Part shown: piece after piece, positions 58,185 through 64,000 of the stretch
Layout: each line of letters begins with the position of its first letter
How positions within the stretch are numbered: the stretch's first letter is position 1
Origin: Hasllibacter sp963833115
GTDB lineage: Bacteria; Pseudomonadota; Alphaproteobacteria; Rhodobacterales; Rhodobacteraceae
Length of the DNA stretch: 64,000 nt
Assembly: GCA_963833115.1 (NCBI GenBank)
Contig: CAWHWS010000002.1
Coordinates: forward strand, 1,364,001 to 1,428,000
Direction of reading: 5' to 3'
Notes under the pieces: generated by a model
The model's input: the letters and a program-made list of their open reading frames with translations, nothing else
The model's database searches: none
What the model was told of the DNA's origin: nothing
Made by a program: the position numbers and the translations under genes

Positions 58185-59677
58185 CCGACGTGGCCGACAT
58201 GCCGGCCGGCGGCGGCTGCTCGTCCAAGGGCGAGCTCGAGGCCGCGACGCGCGCCGCGGGCGGCTCCGAGATGATGGACCGCTTCCGCGCCGACTACCCC
58301 GTCGGCCCGCACGACAAGCCGCAGTCGATGTGCCCGGCCTTCGGCTCCCTGCGGGTCGGCCTGCGCATGAAGCGGGTCGCCACGGTCCTGTCGGGCAGCG
58401 CCTGCTGCGTCTACGGCCTCACCTTCGTGTCGCACTTCTACGGCGCGCGGCGCTCGGTCGGCTACGTGCCGTTCGACTCCGAGAGCCTGGTGACGGGCAA
58501 GCTCTTCGAGGACATCCGCGACGGCGTCCACGACATGGCCGACCCCGCGAAGTACGACGCGATCGTCGTCACCAACCTCTGCGTGCCCACCGCCTCCGGC
58601 GTGCCGCTCCGTCTGCTGCCCAAGTCGATCAACGGCGTGCGCATCGTCGGGATCGACGTGCCGGGCTTCGGCATCCCCACCCATGCCGAGGCCAAGGACG
58701 TGCTCGCCGGCGCCATGCTCGCCCACGCGCGGGCCGAGGTCGAGGCCGGCCCCGTCCCGGCGCCCGAGGGCCGCCGCGAGGACCGGCCCACGGTCACGCT
58801 CCTGGGCGAGATGTTCCCGGCCGACCCGATGATGATCGGCGCGATGCTGGCGCCGATGGGCCTCGCCGTAGGCCCCACGGTGCCCTGCCGCGAATGGCGC
58901 GAGCTCTACGCCGCGCTGGACTGCGGCGCGGTCGCCGCGATCCACCCGTTCTACTCCGCCGCCATGCGCGAGTTCGCGGCCGCGGGCCGGCCCATCCTGG
59001 GCTCCGCTCCGGTGGGCCGTGACGGCACCGCCGACTGGCTCGCTCGGATCGGGGAGAGCTTCGGCATCGCCGCGGACAGGATCGCGGGGGCGCAGAACGC
59101 GGTCCTGCCGGCCATCGAGGGCGCCCTCGCCGGCAGCCGCATCGACGGGACGATCACCGTCTCGGGCTACGAGGGCTCCGAGCTCCTCGTCGCGCGGCTG
59201 CTGATCGAGAGCGGCGCGGACGTGCCCTATGTCGGCACCGCGTGCGGCCGGACGCCGATGTCGGCGCACGATCGCGAGTGGCTCGAGGCCCGCGGCACGG
59301 TGGTCAAGTACCGCGCCTCGCTCGAGGACGACCTCTCGGCGATGGAGGGCGTGCGCCCCGACCTCGCCATCGGCACCACGCCCGTGGTGCAGAAGGCCAA
59401 GGAGGCGGGCATCCCGTCGCTCTACTTCACCAACCTCATCTCGGCCCGGCCCCTGATGGGCCCCGCCGGCGCCGGATCGCTCCAGGAGGTCGTGAACGCC
59501 GCCATGGGCAACCGCGAGCGGATGGCTGGCATGAAGTCCTTCTTCGAGGGCGTCGGGGCGGGCGACACGGCCGGGGTCTGGGAGGGCTCGCCCAACCTGC
59601 GCCCGGACTTCCGGGCGACGAACCTCAAGAAGATCGAGAAGAAGGCCCGCGCGGACGCCGCGGCGGCGATGATATGA
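58181..59677 (+). CDS. bchY: Chlorophyllide reductase subunit Y
   Basis: A 498-residue NifD-like catalytic subunit of chlorophyllide a reductase. Cys-containing family motifs are PQSMCPAFGSLRVGLRMK, LSGSACCVYGLTFVSHFYG and VVTNLCVPTASGVPLRLLPK. VTLLGEMFPADPMMIGAML and SGYEGSELLVARLLIESGAD belong to the Rossmann-like domains. ATG 58181 is fixed by the overlap with the 35-codon ORF. A palindromic repeat and a hairpin separate it from bchZ by 169 bp, more than in tightly packed clusters. Confidence 0.96.
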   Translation: MTDVADMPAGGGCSSKGELEAATRAAGGSEMMDRFRADYPVGPHDKPQSMCPAFGSLRVGLRMKRVATVLSGSACCVYGLTFVSHFYGARRSVGYVPFDSESLVTGKLFEDIRDGVHDMADPAKYDAIVVTNLCVPTASGVPLRLLPKSINGVRIVGIDVPGFGIPTHAEAKDVLAGAMLAHARAEVEAGPVPAPEGRREDRPTVTLLGEMFPADPMMIGAMLAPMGLAVGPTVPCREWRELYAALDCGAVAAIHPFYSAAMREFAAAGRPILGSAPVGRDGTADWLARIGESFGIAADRIAGAQNAVLPAIEGALAGSRIDGTITVSGYEGSELLVARLLIESGADVPYVGTACGRTPMSAHDREWLEARGTVVKYRASLEDDLSAMEGVRPDLAIGTTPVVQKAKEAGIPSLYFTNLISARPLMGPAGAGSLQEVVNAAMGNRERMAGMKSFFEGVGAGDTAGVWEGSPNLRPDFRATNLKKIEKKARADAAAAMI

Positions 59678-59690
59678 GGGGGGCGCTCTC

Positions 59691-59770
59691 CCGCCCGTCC
59701 TCGCCGCCGGCGCGGCGCGTCCCGCCCGGCCGGGCGAGGGGGCGGCGCCCCCTCGCGCTCCCCCGCGGCG
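59691..59770 (+). repeat. Palindromic repeat copy between bchY and bchZ
   Basis: Starting 14 bp after the bchY stop: GCTCTCCCGCCC, GCCGGCGCGGCGCG, GGCCGGGCGAG and the hairpin GAGGGGGCGGCGCCCCCTC, then CGCTCCCCCG. Block order matches the bchH and nadE copies. It interrupts the bchXYZ operon and may affect mRNA processing or relative expression. Confidence 0.62.
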
Positions 59771-59804
59771 CCCTGTGCACGGGATGCACGGGTCATGCAC
59801 GATC

Positions 59805-59825
59805 GATGCGCATGCCATGCGCATC
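59805..59825 (+). other. Hairpin in the bchZ leader
   Basis: GATGCGCAT (59805-59813) pairs with ATGCGCATC (59817-59825) around a GCC loop, a perfect 9-bp stem ending 21 bp before the bchZ ATG at 59847. Just upstream are short direct repeats of TGCACGG. The structure could shield the 5' end of a processed bchZ-puf mRNA. Confidence 0.5.
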
Positions 59826-59846
59826 GCCCGTCCGGGGGGGCACGGC

Positions 59847-61325
59847 ATGCTGATCCAGGACCACGACCGCGCGGGCGGCTACTGGGGCGCGGTCTACGCG
59901 TTCTGCGCGATGAAGGGCCTGCAGGTCGTCATCGACGGGCCGGTCGGCTGCGAGAACCTGCCCGTCACCTCCGTCCTGCACTATACCGACGCGCTGCCCC
60001 CTCACGAGCTGCCCATCGTCGTCACCGGGCTGGGCGAGGAGGAGCTGGGCCGCGACGGGACCGAGGGCGCGATGCGCCGCGCCTGGGAGACGCTCGATCC
60101 GGCGCTGCCGGCGGTCGTCGTCACCGGCTCCATCGCCGAGATGATCGGCGGGGGCGTGACCCCGATGGGCACCAACATCCAGCGGTTCCTGCCGCGCACC
60201 ATCGACGAGGACCAGTGGCAGGCCGGCGACCGCGCCATGACCTGGGCCTTCACCGAGTTCGGCATGACCAAGGGGCGGATGCCGCGCGAGGCCAAGCGCG
60301 AGGAGGGCGCGGCGCCGCGGGTCAACATCCTCGGGCCGATGTACGGCACGTTCAACATGCCCTCTGACCTCGCCGAGATCCGGCGCCTGGTCGAGGGCAT
60401 CGGCGCCGAGGTCAACATGGTCTACCCGCTCGGCGCCCATGTCGCCGAGATGCGCGACCTCGTGAACGCGGACGCGCAGGTGTGCCTCTACCGGGAGTTC
60501 GGGCGCGGGCTCTGCGAGGTGCTGGGCAAGCCCTACCTGCAGGCGCCGATCGGGGTGGAGCAGACGACGCTGTTCCTGCGCAAGCTGGGCGAGATCCTGG
60601 GCCTCGACCCCGAGCCGTTCATCGAGCGCGAGAAGCACTCGACCCTCAAGCCCGTGTGGGACCTCTGGCGCTCCGTCACGCAGGACTTCTTCGCGACCTC
60701 CTCCTTCGGGATCGTGGGGACCGAGACCTACACCCGCGGCATAAAGCGGTACCTCGAGGACGATCTGGGCCTGCCCTGCGCGTTCGCGATCCCGCGCGTC
60801 GCGGGCAAGAAGAACGACGGCGAGGCGATCCGCGCGCAGGTGCACGAGAAGCGCCCGCTGATCCTCATGGGGTCCATCAACGAGAAGATGTACCTCGCGG
60901 AGATGCGCGGCGGCTTCGGCCCGGCGCCCACGTTCATCCCCGCGAGCTTCCCCGGCGCCGCGATCCGCCGCGCCACGGGCACGCCCTTCATGGGCTACGC
61001 GGGCGCGACATACCTGCTGCAGGAGGTCTGCAACGGCCTCTTCGACGCGCTCTTCCACATCCTGCCGCTGGGCAGCGAGATGGACGCGGGCGCGGCCGCC
61101 ACGCCGCTGCGCCGGGACCTCCCCTGGGAGCCCGAGGCGCAGGCGCTCCTCGACCGGATCGTGGCCGAGCATCCCGTGCTCACCCGCATCAGCGCGGCCA
61201 AGGGCCTGCGCGACGCCGCCGAGCGCGCCGCGCTCGAGGCCGGGGCCGACGCGGTCGACACCGATACCGTGCGGGGCCTCGCCCCGTCCGGGACCACCCG
61301 CACAACTCAGGAGGGACAGCCATGA
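59847..61325 (+). CDS. bchZ: Chlorophyllide reductase subunit Z
   Basis: A 492-residue NifK-like partner of BchY. The canonical start LIQDHDRAGGYWGAVYAF is followed by VIDGPVGCENLPVTSVLHY with a cluster Cys. Other segments: GGVTPMGTNIQRFLPRTIDE, PRVNILGPMYGTFNMPSDL and LHY-containing substrate region. ATG 59847 is chosen because BchZ proteins begin at this point; the frame is open a further 24 codons upstream through a hairpin. Stop overlaps pufQ (ATGA), so bchZ feeds directly into puf. Confidence 0.95.
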   Translation: MLIQDHDRAGGYWGAVYAFCAMKGLQVVIDGPVGCENLPVTSVLHYTDALPPHELPIVVTGLGEEELGRDGTEGAMRRAWETLDPALPAVVVTGSIAEMIGGGVTPMGTNIQRFLPRTIDEDQWQAGDRAMTWAFTEFGMTKGRMPREAKREEGAAPRVNILGPMYGTFNMPSDLAEIRRLVEGIGAEVNMVYPLGAHVAEMRDLVNADAQVCLYREFGRGLCEVLGKPYLQAPIGVEQTTLFLRKLGEILGLDPEPFIEREKHSTLKPVWDLWRSVTQDFFATSSFGIVGTETYTRGIKRYLEDDLGLPCAFAIPRVAGKKNDGEAIRAQVHEKRPLILMGSINEKMYLAEMRGGFGPAPTFIPASFPGAAIRRATGTPFMGYAGATYLLQEVCNGLFDALFHILPLGSEMDAGAAATPLRRDLPWEPEAQALLDRIVAEHPVLTRISAAKGLRDAAERAALEAGADAVDTDTVRGLAPSGTTRTTQEGQP

Positions 61326-61555
61326 GCGACCAGACCACGGACATCTTCGTCGCCCCGCGGCGGACCAACCCGGCGGCGCAGCGGCGCGAGTTCTACGCCT
61401 ATTTCGCCGTGATCTTCCTGGCGACGCTGCCGCTGACGCTCCTGACCTGGGCGCTCACGGCGCTGCGCCGGATGGAGCTGCCCGAGCGCGGCCCGGTGGC
61501 GCGCGCCTGGAGCCAGGCGCGGGTGATCACGCCCATGATCTTCTCCGGCGCGTGA
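61322..61555 (+). CDS. pufQ: PufQ
   Basis: A 77-residue membrane protein unique to Rhodobacter-type puf operons, implicated in bacteriochlorophyll precursor handling. One helix (FAVIFLATLPLTLLTWALT, about residues 28-46) follows the basic segment RRTNPAAQRREFYAY. The C-terminal RAWSQARVITPMIFSGA agrees with the family. ATG overlaps the bchZ stop. A 117-bp structured gap follows before pufB. Confidence 0.93.
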   Translation: MSDQTTDIFVAPRRTNPAAQRREFYAYFAVIFLATLPLTLLTWALTALRRMELPERGPVARAWSQARVITPMIFSGA

Positions 61556-61672
61556 GCGCGGCGGAGCATCCCATTCGCCCCGGACCTCCGGGACGATGAT
61601 GCGGGGCGCACGTCCCGCAGACCCGGCCGCGGGGCCCTGCGGCGCACAGCAGACTGTCATAAGGAGATAGTA

Positions 61673-61822
61673 ATGGCTGAACAATCCGGTCTGTCGTTCA
61701 CGGGCCTCACCGACGACCAGGCCCAGGAGCTGCACAGCGTCTACATGAGCGGCCTGTGGCTGTTCACGATCGTCGCCGTGGTGGCGCACATCGCCGTCTT
61801 CATCTGGGCACCCTGGTTCTGA
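61673..61822 (+). CDS. pufB: LH1 beta polypeptide
   Basis: A 49-residue light-harvesting 1 beta chain. The N-terminal part LSFTGLTDDQAQELHSVYMS carries His21, and His39 in VVAHIAVFIWAPWF is the axial ligand of B875 bacteriochlorophyll. The C-terminal WAPWF matches LH1 beta proteins. A strong AAGGAG site sits 6 bp upstream of ATG 61673. The preceding gap contains GC hairpins (for example 61626-61643) near a likely mRNA processing region. Confidence 0.97.
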   Translation: MAEQSGLSFTGLTDDQAQELHSVYMSGLWLFTIVAVVAHIAVFIWAPWF

Positions 61823-61835
61823 GGAGGGACGCGTC

Positions 61836-62021
61836 ATGAGCAAGTTCTACAAAATCTGGCTGGTCTTCGACCCGCGCCGCGTCTTCGTGGCGCAGGGCGT
61901 GTTCCTGTTCCTGCTGGCGGCGATGATCCATCTCGTCCTGCTCAGCACGGACCGGTACAACTGGTTCGAGAGCGCGGCGATCAAGTACAACGATCCCGCG
62001 CTCGTGGTCATCGAAGAGTGA
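61836..62021 (+). CDS. pufA: LH1 alpha polypeptide
   Basis: A 61-residue light-harvesting 1 alpha chain. MSKFYKIWLVFDPRRVFVAQ is the classic start; His32 (AAMIHLVLLSTDRYNW) binds bacteriochlorophyll, and Trp43 is near the pigment acetyl group. The C-terminal tail KYNDPALVVIEE is short. A GAGGAGGG site lies between pufB and pufA. Hairpins follow the stop. Confidence 0.97.
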   Translation: MSKFYKIWLVFDPRRVFVAQGVFLFLLAAMIHLVLLSTDRYNWFESAAIKYNDPALVVIEE

Positions 62022-62028
62022 CCCTCCC

Positions 62029-62092
62029 GGCCATGGCCGGGGCCTCCCCGCCATGGCCGGCGCGACATCGCCCCGGGCGCCTCGGCGCCCGG
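62029..62092 (+). other. pufA-pufL intercistronic hairpins
   Basis: CCGGCCATGGCCGG (62029-62042) is a palindrome, and CCGGGCGCC with GGCGCCCGG (62073-62092) forms a 9-bp stem. In R. capsulatus hairpins at this place stabilise the pufBA mRNA segment, giving the excess of LH1 over reaction centre. The same role is likely here. The rest of the 161-bp gap up to the pufL GGGAG site holds no gene. Confidence 0.7.
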
Positions 62093-62182
62093 CGGCCACC
62101 CCGATGGAAACCCGCGTTCGCGGCCGCAGGCCCTCCGCCCCATGGCGGGTCCCGGCGCCGCCCCTGACACAGGGAGACGAAG

Positions 62183-63013
62183 ATGGCTCTGCTCAGCTTC
62201 GAACGGAAATACCGGGTGCCCGGTGGCACCCTCATCGGCGGCGATCTCTTCGACTTCTGGGTCGGCCCCTTCTACGTGGGCTTCTTCGGGGTCACGACGA
62301 TCTTCTTCGCCGCGCTCGGCACGATCATGATCTTCTACGACACCTCGATGCAGGGGGTCTGGAACCCCTGGCTCATCTCGGTGAACCCGCCGCCCCTCGA
62401 CGTCGGGCTCGGCATGGCCCCGCTCGAGAACGGCGGCATCTGGCAGATCGTCACGATCTGCGCGCACGGGGCGTTCATCTCCTGGGCGCTGCGCGAGGTC
62501 GAGATCTGCCGCAAGCTCGGCATCGGCTTCCACGTGCCGTTCGCCTTCTCGGTCGCGATCCTGGCCTACACCACGCTGGTGGTGATCCGCCCGGTGCTCA
62601 TGGGCGCCTGGGGGCACGGCTTCCCCTACGGGATCTGGACGCACCTGAACTGGGTCAGCAATGTCGGCTACCAGTACGGCAACTTCCACTACAACCCGGC
62701 GCACATGGTGGCGGTCTCGCTCTTCTTCACCACGACGCTGGCGCTCGCGCTGCACGGCGCGCTGATCCTCTCGGCGGCGAACCCGCCCAAGGGCGAGGAG
62801 ATGAAGGCGCCCGACTTCGAGGACACCTATTTCCGCGATTTCATCGGCTATTCGGTGGGCCCGCTGGGCATCCACCGGCTGGGCCTCATCCTGGCGCTGC
62901 AGGCGGGGCTGTGGTCGGCGATCTGCATCGTGATCTCCGGCACCATCTGGTTCGACGAGTGGATCGCGTGGTGGGACTGGTATCTGTACCTGCCCTTCTG
63001 GGCCGACCTCTAG
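62183..63013 (+). CDS. pufL: Reaction centre L subunit
   Basis: A 276-residue five-helix subunit. Bacteriochlorophyll ligands are His154 and His174; His191 and His231 bind the non-heme iron (all one position later than R. sphaeroides numbering). The QB proton-delivery residues Glu213 (DFEDTYFRDF) and Ser224 (GYSVG) are kept. The N-terminus ALLSFERKYRVPGGTLIGG and the C-terminus LYLPFWADL are standard. GGGAGACGAAG precedes the ATG. Confidence 0.97.
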   Translation: MALLSFERKYRVPGGTLIGGDLFDFWVGPFYVGFFGVTTIFFAALGTIMIFYDTSMQGVWNPWLISVNPPPLDVGLGMAPLENGGIWQIVTICAHGAFISWALREVEICRKLGIGFHVPFAFSVAILAYTTLVVIRPVLMGAWGHGFPYGIWTHLNWVSNVGYQYGNFHYNPAHMVAVSLFFTTTLALALHGALILSAANPPKGEEMKAPDFEDTYFRDFIGYSVGPLGIHRLGLILALQAGLWSAICIVISGTIWFDEWIAWWDWYLYLPFWADL

Positions 63014-63026
63014 AGGGGGATGAGCA

Positions 63027-63953
63027 ATGGCTGAATATCAGAACATCTTCACCCAGGTTCAGGTCGCCGGACCGCCCGAGATGGGCATGGCCGGCAACCA
63101 GAACCTCGAGAACCGCACCGACGGCGCGCGCTTCTCCACCCTCGCGGGCACGCTCGGGAACGCCCAGATCGGGCCGATCTACCTCGGCTCCTGGGGGCTG
63201 ATCTCGATCGCGACGGGCACGATCTGGTTCGTGCTCGTGGGACTGAGCTTCTGGGGGCAGGTCGACTACAACCCGGCGATCTTCCTGCGCGAGCTGTTCT
63301 ACCTCGCGCTCGAGCCGCCGGGGCCGGAATACGGGCTCTCCATCCCGCCGATGGCCGAGGGCGGGCTCTGGCTGATCGCGAGCTTCTTCCTGCTGGTCTC
63401 GGTCCTGACCTGGTGGGTGCGCTCGTATCAGCTCGCGGACCGGCTCGGGATGGGCAAGCACGTGAGCTGGGCGTTCGCCTCCGCGATCTGGCTCTTCCTG
63501 GTGCTGGGGCTCTTCCGCCCGATCCTCATGGGGTCGTGGTCCGAGGCGGTGCCATACGGCATCTTCCCGCATCTCGACTGGACGAACCTGTTCTCGCTCT
63601 CCTACGGGAACCTCTTCTACAACCCGTTCCACGCGCTCTCGATCGTTTTCCTCTACGGCTCGGTGCTCCTCTTCGCGATGCACGGGGCGACGATCCTGGC
63701 CGTGAGCCGCTACGGCGGCGACCGGGAGCTCGAGCAGATCGTCGACCGGGGGACCGCGACCGAGCGGGCGGCGCTGTTCTGGCGCTGGACCATGGGGTTC
63801 AACGCCACGATGGAGGGCATCCATCGCTGGGCCTGGTGGTTCGCGGTGCTGACCACGCTCACGGGCGGGATCGGCATCCTGCTCACCGGGACGGTCGTGG
63901 ACGACTGGTACAGCTGGGCGCAGGCCCACGGCTACGCGCCGCTCGACGGATAG
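63027..63953 (+). CDS. pufM: Reaction centre M subunit
   Basis: A 308-residue five-helix subunit with the usual ligands in R. sphaeroides numbering: His182 and His202 for bacteriochlorophyll, His219, Glu234 and His266 for iron. Tyr210, important for fast charge separation, and Trp252 at QA are present. The C-terminus is SWAQAHGYAPLDG. A GAGGGGATGAG site precedes ATG. It lies 13 bp after pufL. Confidence 0.97.
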   Translation: MAEYQNIFTQVQVAGPPEMGMAGNQNLENRTDGARFSTLAGTLGNAQIGPIYLGSWGLISIATGTIWFVLVGLSFWGQVDYNPAIFLRELFYLALEPPGPEYGLSIPPMAEGGLWLIASFFLLVSVLTWWVRSYQLADRLGMGKHVSWAFASAIWLFLVLGLFRPILMGSWSEAVPYGIFPHLDWTNLFSLSYGNLFYNPFHALSIVFLYGSVLLFAMHGATILAVSRYGGDRELEQIVDRGTATERAALFWRWTMGFNATMEGIHRWAWWFAVLTTLTGGIGILLTGTVVDDWYSWAQAHGYAPLDG

Positions 63954-63963
63954 GAGGACGACC

Positions 63964-64000
63964 ATGAGCCAACAGGGCATCCCGCTGGCCGGCGACGCGC
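63964..64000 (+). CDS. Start of the next puf gene (truncated by the window)
   Basis: ATG 63964 follows GGAGGACGACC, 10 bp after the pufM stop, and reads MSQQGIPLAGDA to the edge. The position is that of pufX or pufC. A PufC would normally start with a signal peptide or lipoprotein signal, which is not evident in these 12 residues; they also do not match the PufX starts I remember. Identity is open. Confidence 0.5.
   Translation, partial: MSQQGIPLAGDA

Noticed and set aside
59775..59846. Upstream start of bchZ at 59775
   Set aside because: It would add MHGMHGSCTIDAHAM read through a hairpin; BchZ proteins start at the equivalent of ATG 59847.
1..64000. tRNA, rRNA, insertion sequences, prophage genes, origin
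   Set aside because: I saw no tRNA-like cloverleaf, rRNA segment, transposase, integrase or replication genes in the window.

Overview
This window comes from a very GC-rich, bacteriochlorophyll a-producing alphaproteobacterium, most probably of the Rhodobacterales/Rhodobacteraceae. The evidence is a compact photosynthesis gene cluster (PGC) of the spheroidene type (crtA, crtCD, pufQ, tspO, ppsR-ppaA), the aerobic cyclase acsF, a VPLPA-CTERM-type protein, and TGT-N12-ACA PpsR boxes in front of the pigment operons. I cannot name a genus from sequence alone.

Layout. Positions 1-12.9 kb hold ordinary chromosomal genes: a uracil-DNA glycosylase family protein (cut by the window edge), an SseB-like protein, a GhrA-like reductase, the rod-shape operon mreBCD-mrdA-rodA on the minus strand, a surface-type VPLPA-CTERM protein, leuA preceded by a short Leu-rich leader peptide, and an SDR gene coupled to an iron-sulfur photolyase/cryptochrome. 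Positions 12.9-16.8 kb are a decaying stretch: a Crp/Fnr regulator, remnants of an epimerase and a membrane protein, an unknown membrane protein and a LysR regulator. Positions 16.9-21.2 kb carry a sugar-type ABC transporter (binding protein and two permeases, no ATPase) with a SnoaL-like protein. A secreted MORN-repeat protein and nadE follow.

From 25.1 kb to the right edge the window is PGC: ppsR-ppaA (minus); bchFNB-bchH-bchL-bchM-lhaA-puhABC-orf-acsF-puhE-hemA-cycA (plus); bchO-bchD-bchI-crtA (minus); crtI-crtB, then tspO (plus); crtC-crtD (minus); crtE-crtF and bchC-bchX-orf35-bchY-bchZ-pufQ-B-A-L-M (plus). Together these encode 5-aminolevulinate synthase, Mg chelatase, methylation, cyclisation, both dark-operative reductases (BchLNB and BchXYZ), the spheroidene pathway from GGPP, the LH1 and reaction-centre polypeptides, their assembly factors, and cytochrome c2. 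bchG, bchP, bchJ and bchE are not in the window. Most neighbours overlap by ATGA or GTGA, implying translational coupling, and divergent operon pairs share PpsR boxes.

The most interesting items are: a probable leucine attenuator with a possibly leaderless MADLLLLLSLR leader peptide before leuA; a palindromic GC-rich repeat family found at several gene ends and also, in reverse orientation, in frame inside the bchB interdomain linker; an uncatalogued 35-codon ORF wedged between bchX and bchY; an apparent frameshift in bchM and a displaced reading frame at the start of puhB; and an amber codon at codon 2 of the ABC binding protein. The frame problems could be sequencing errors or real lesions and need read-level checking.
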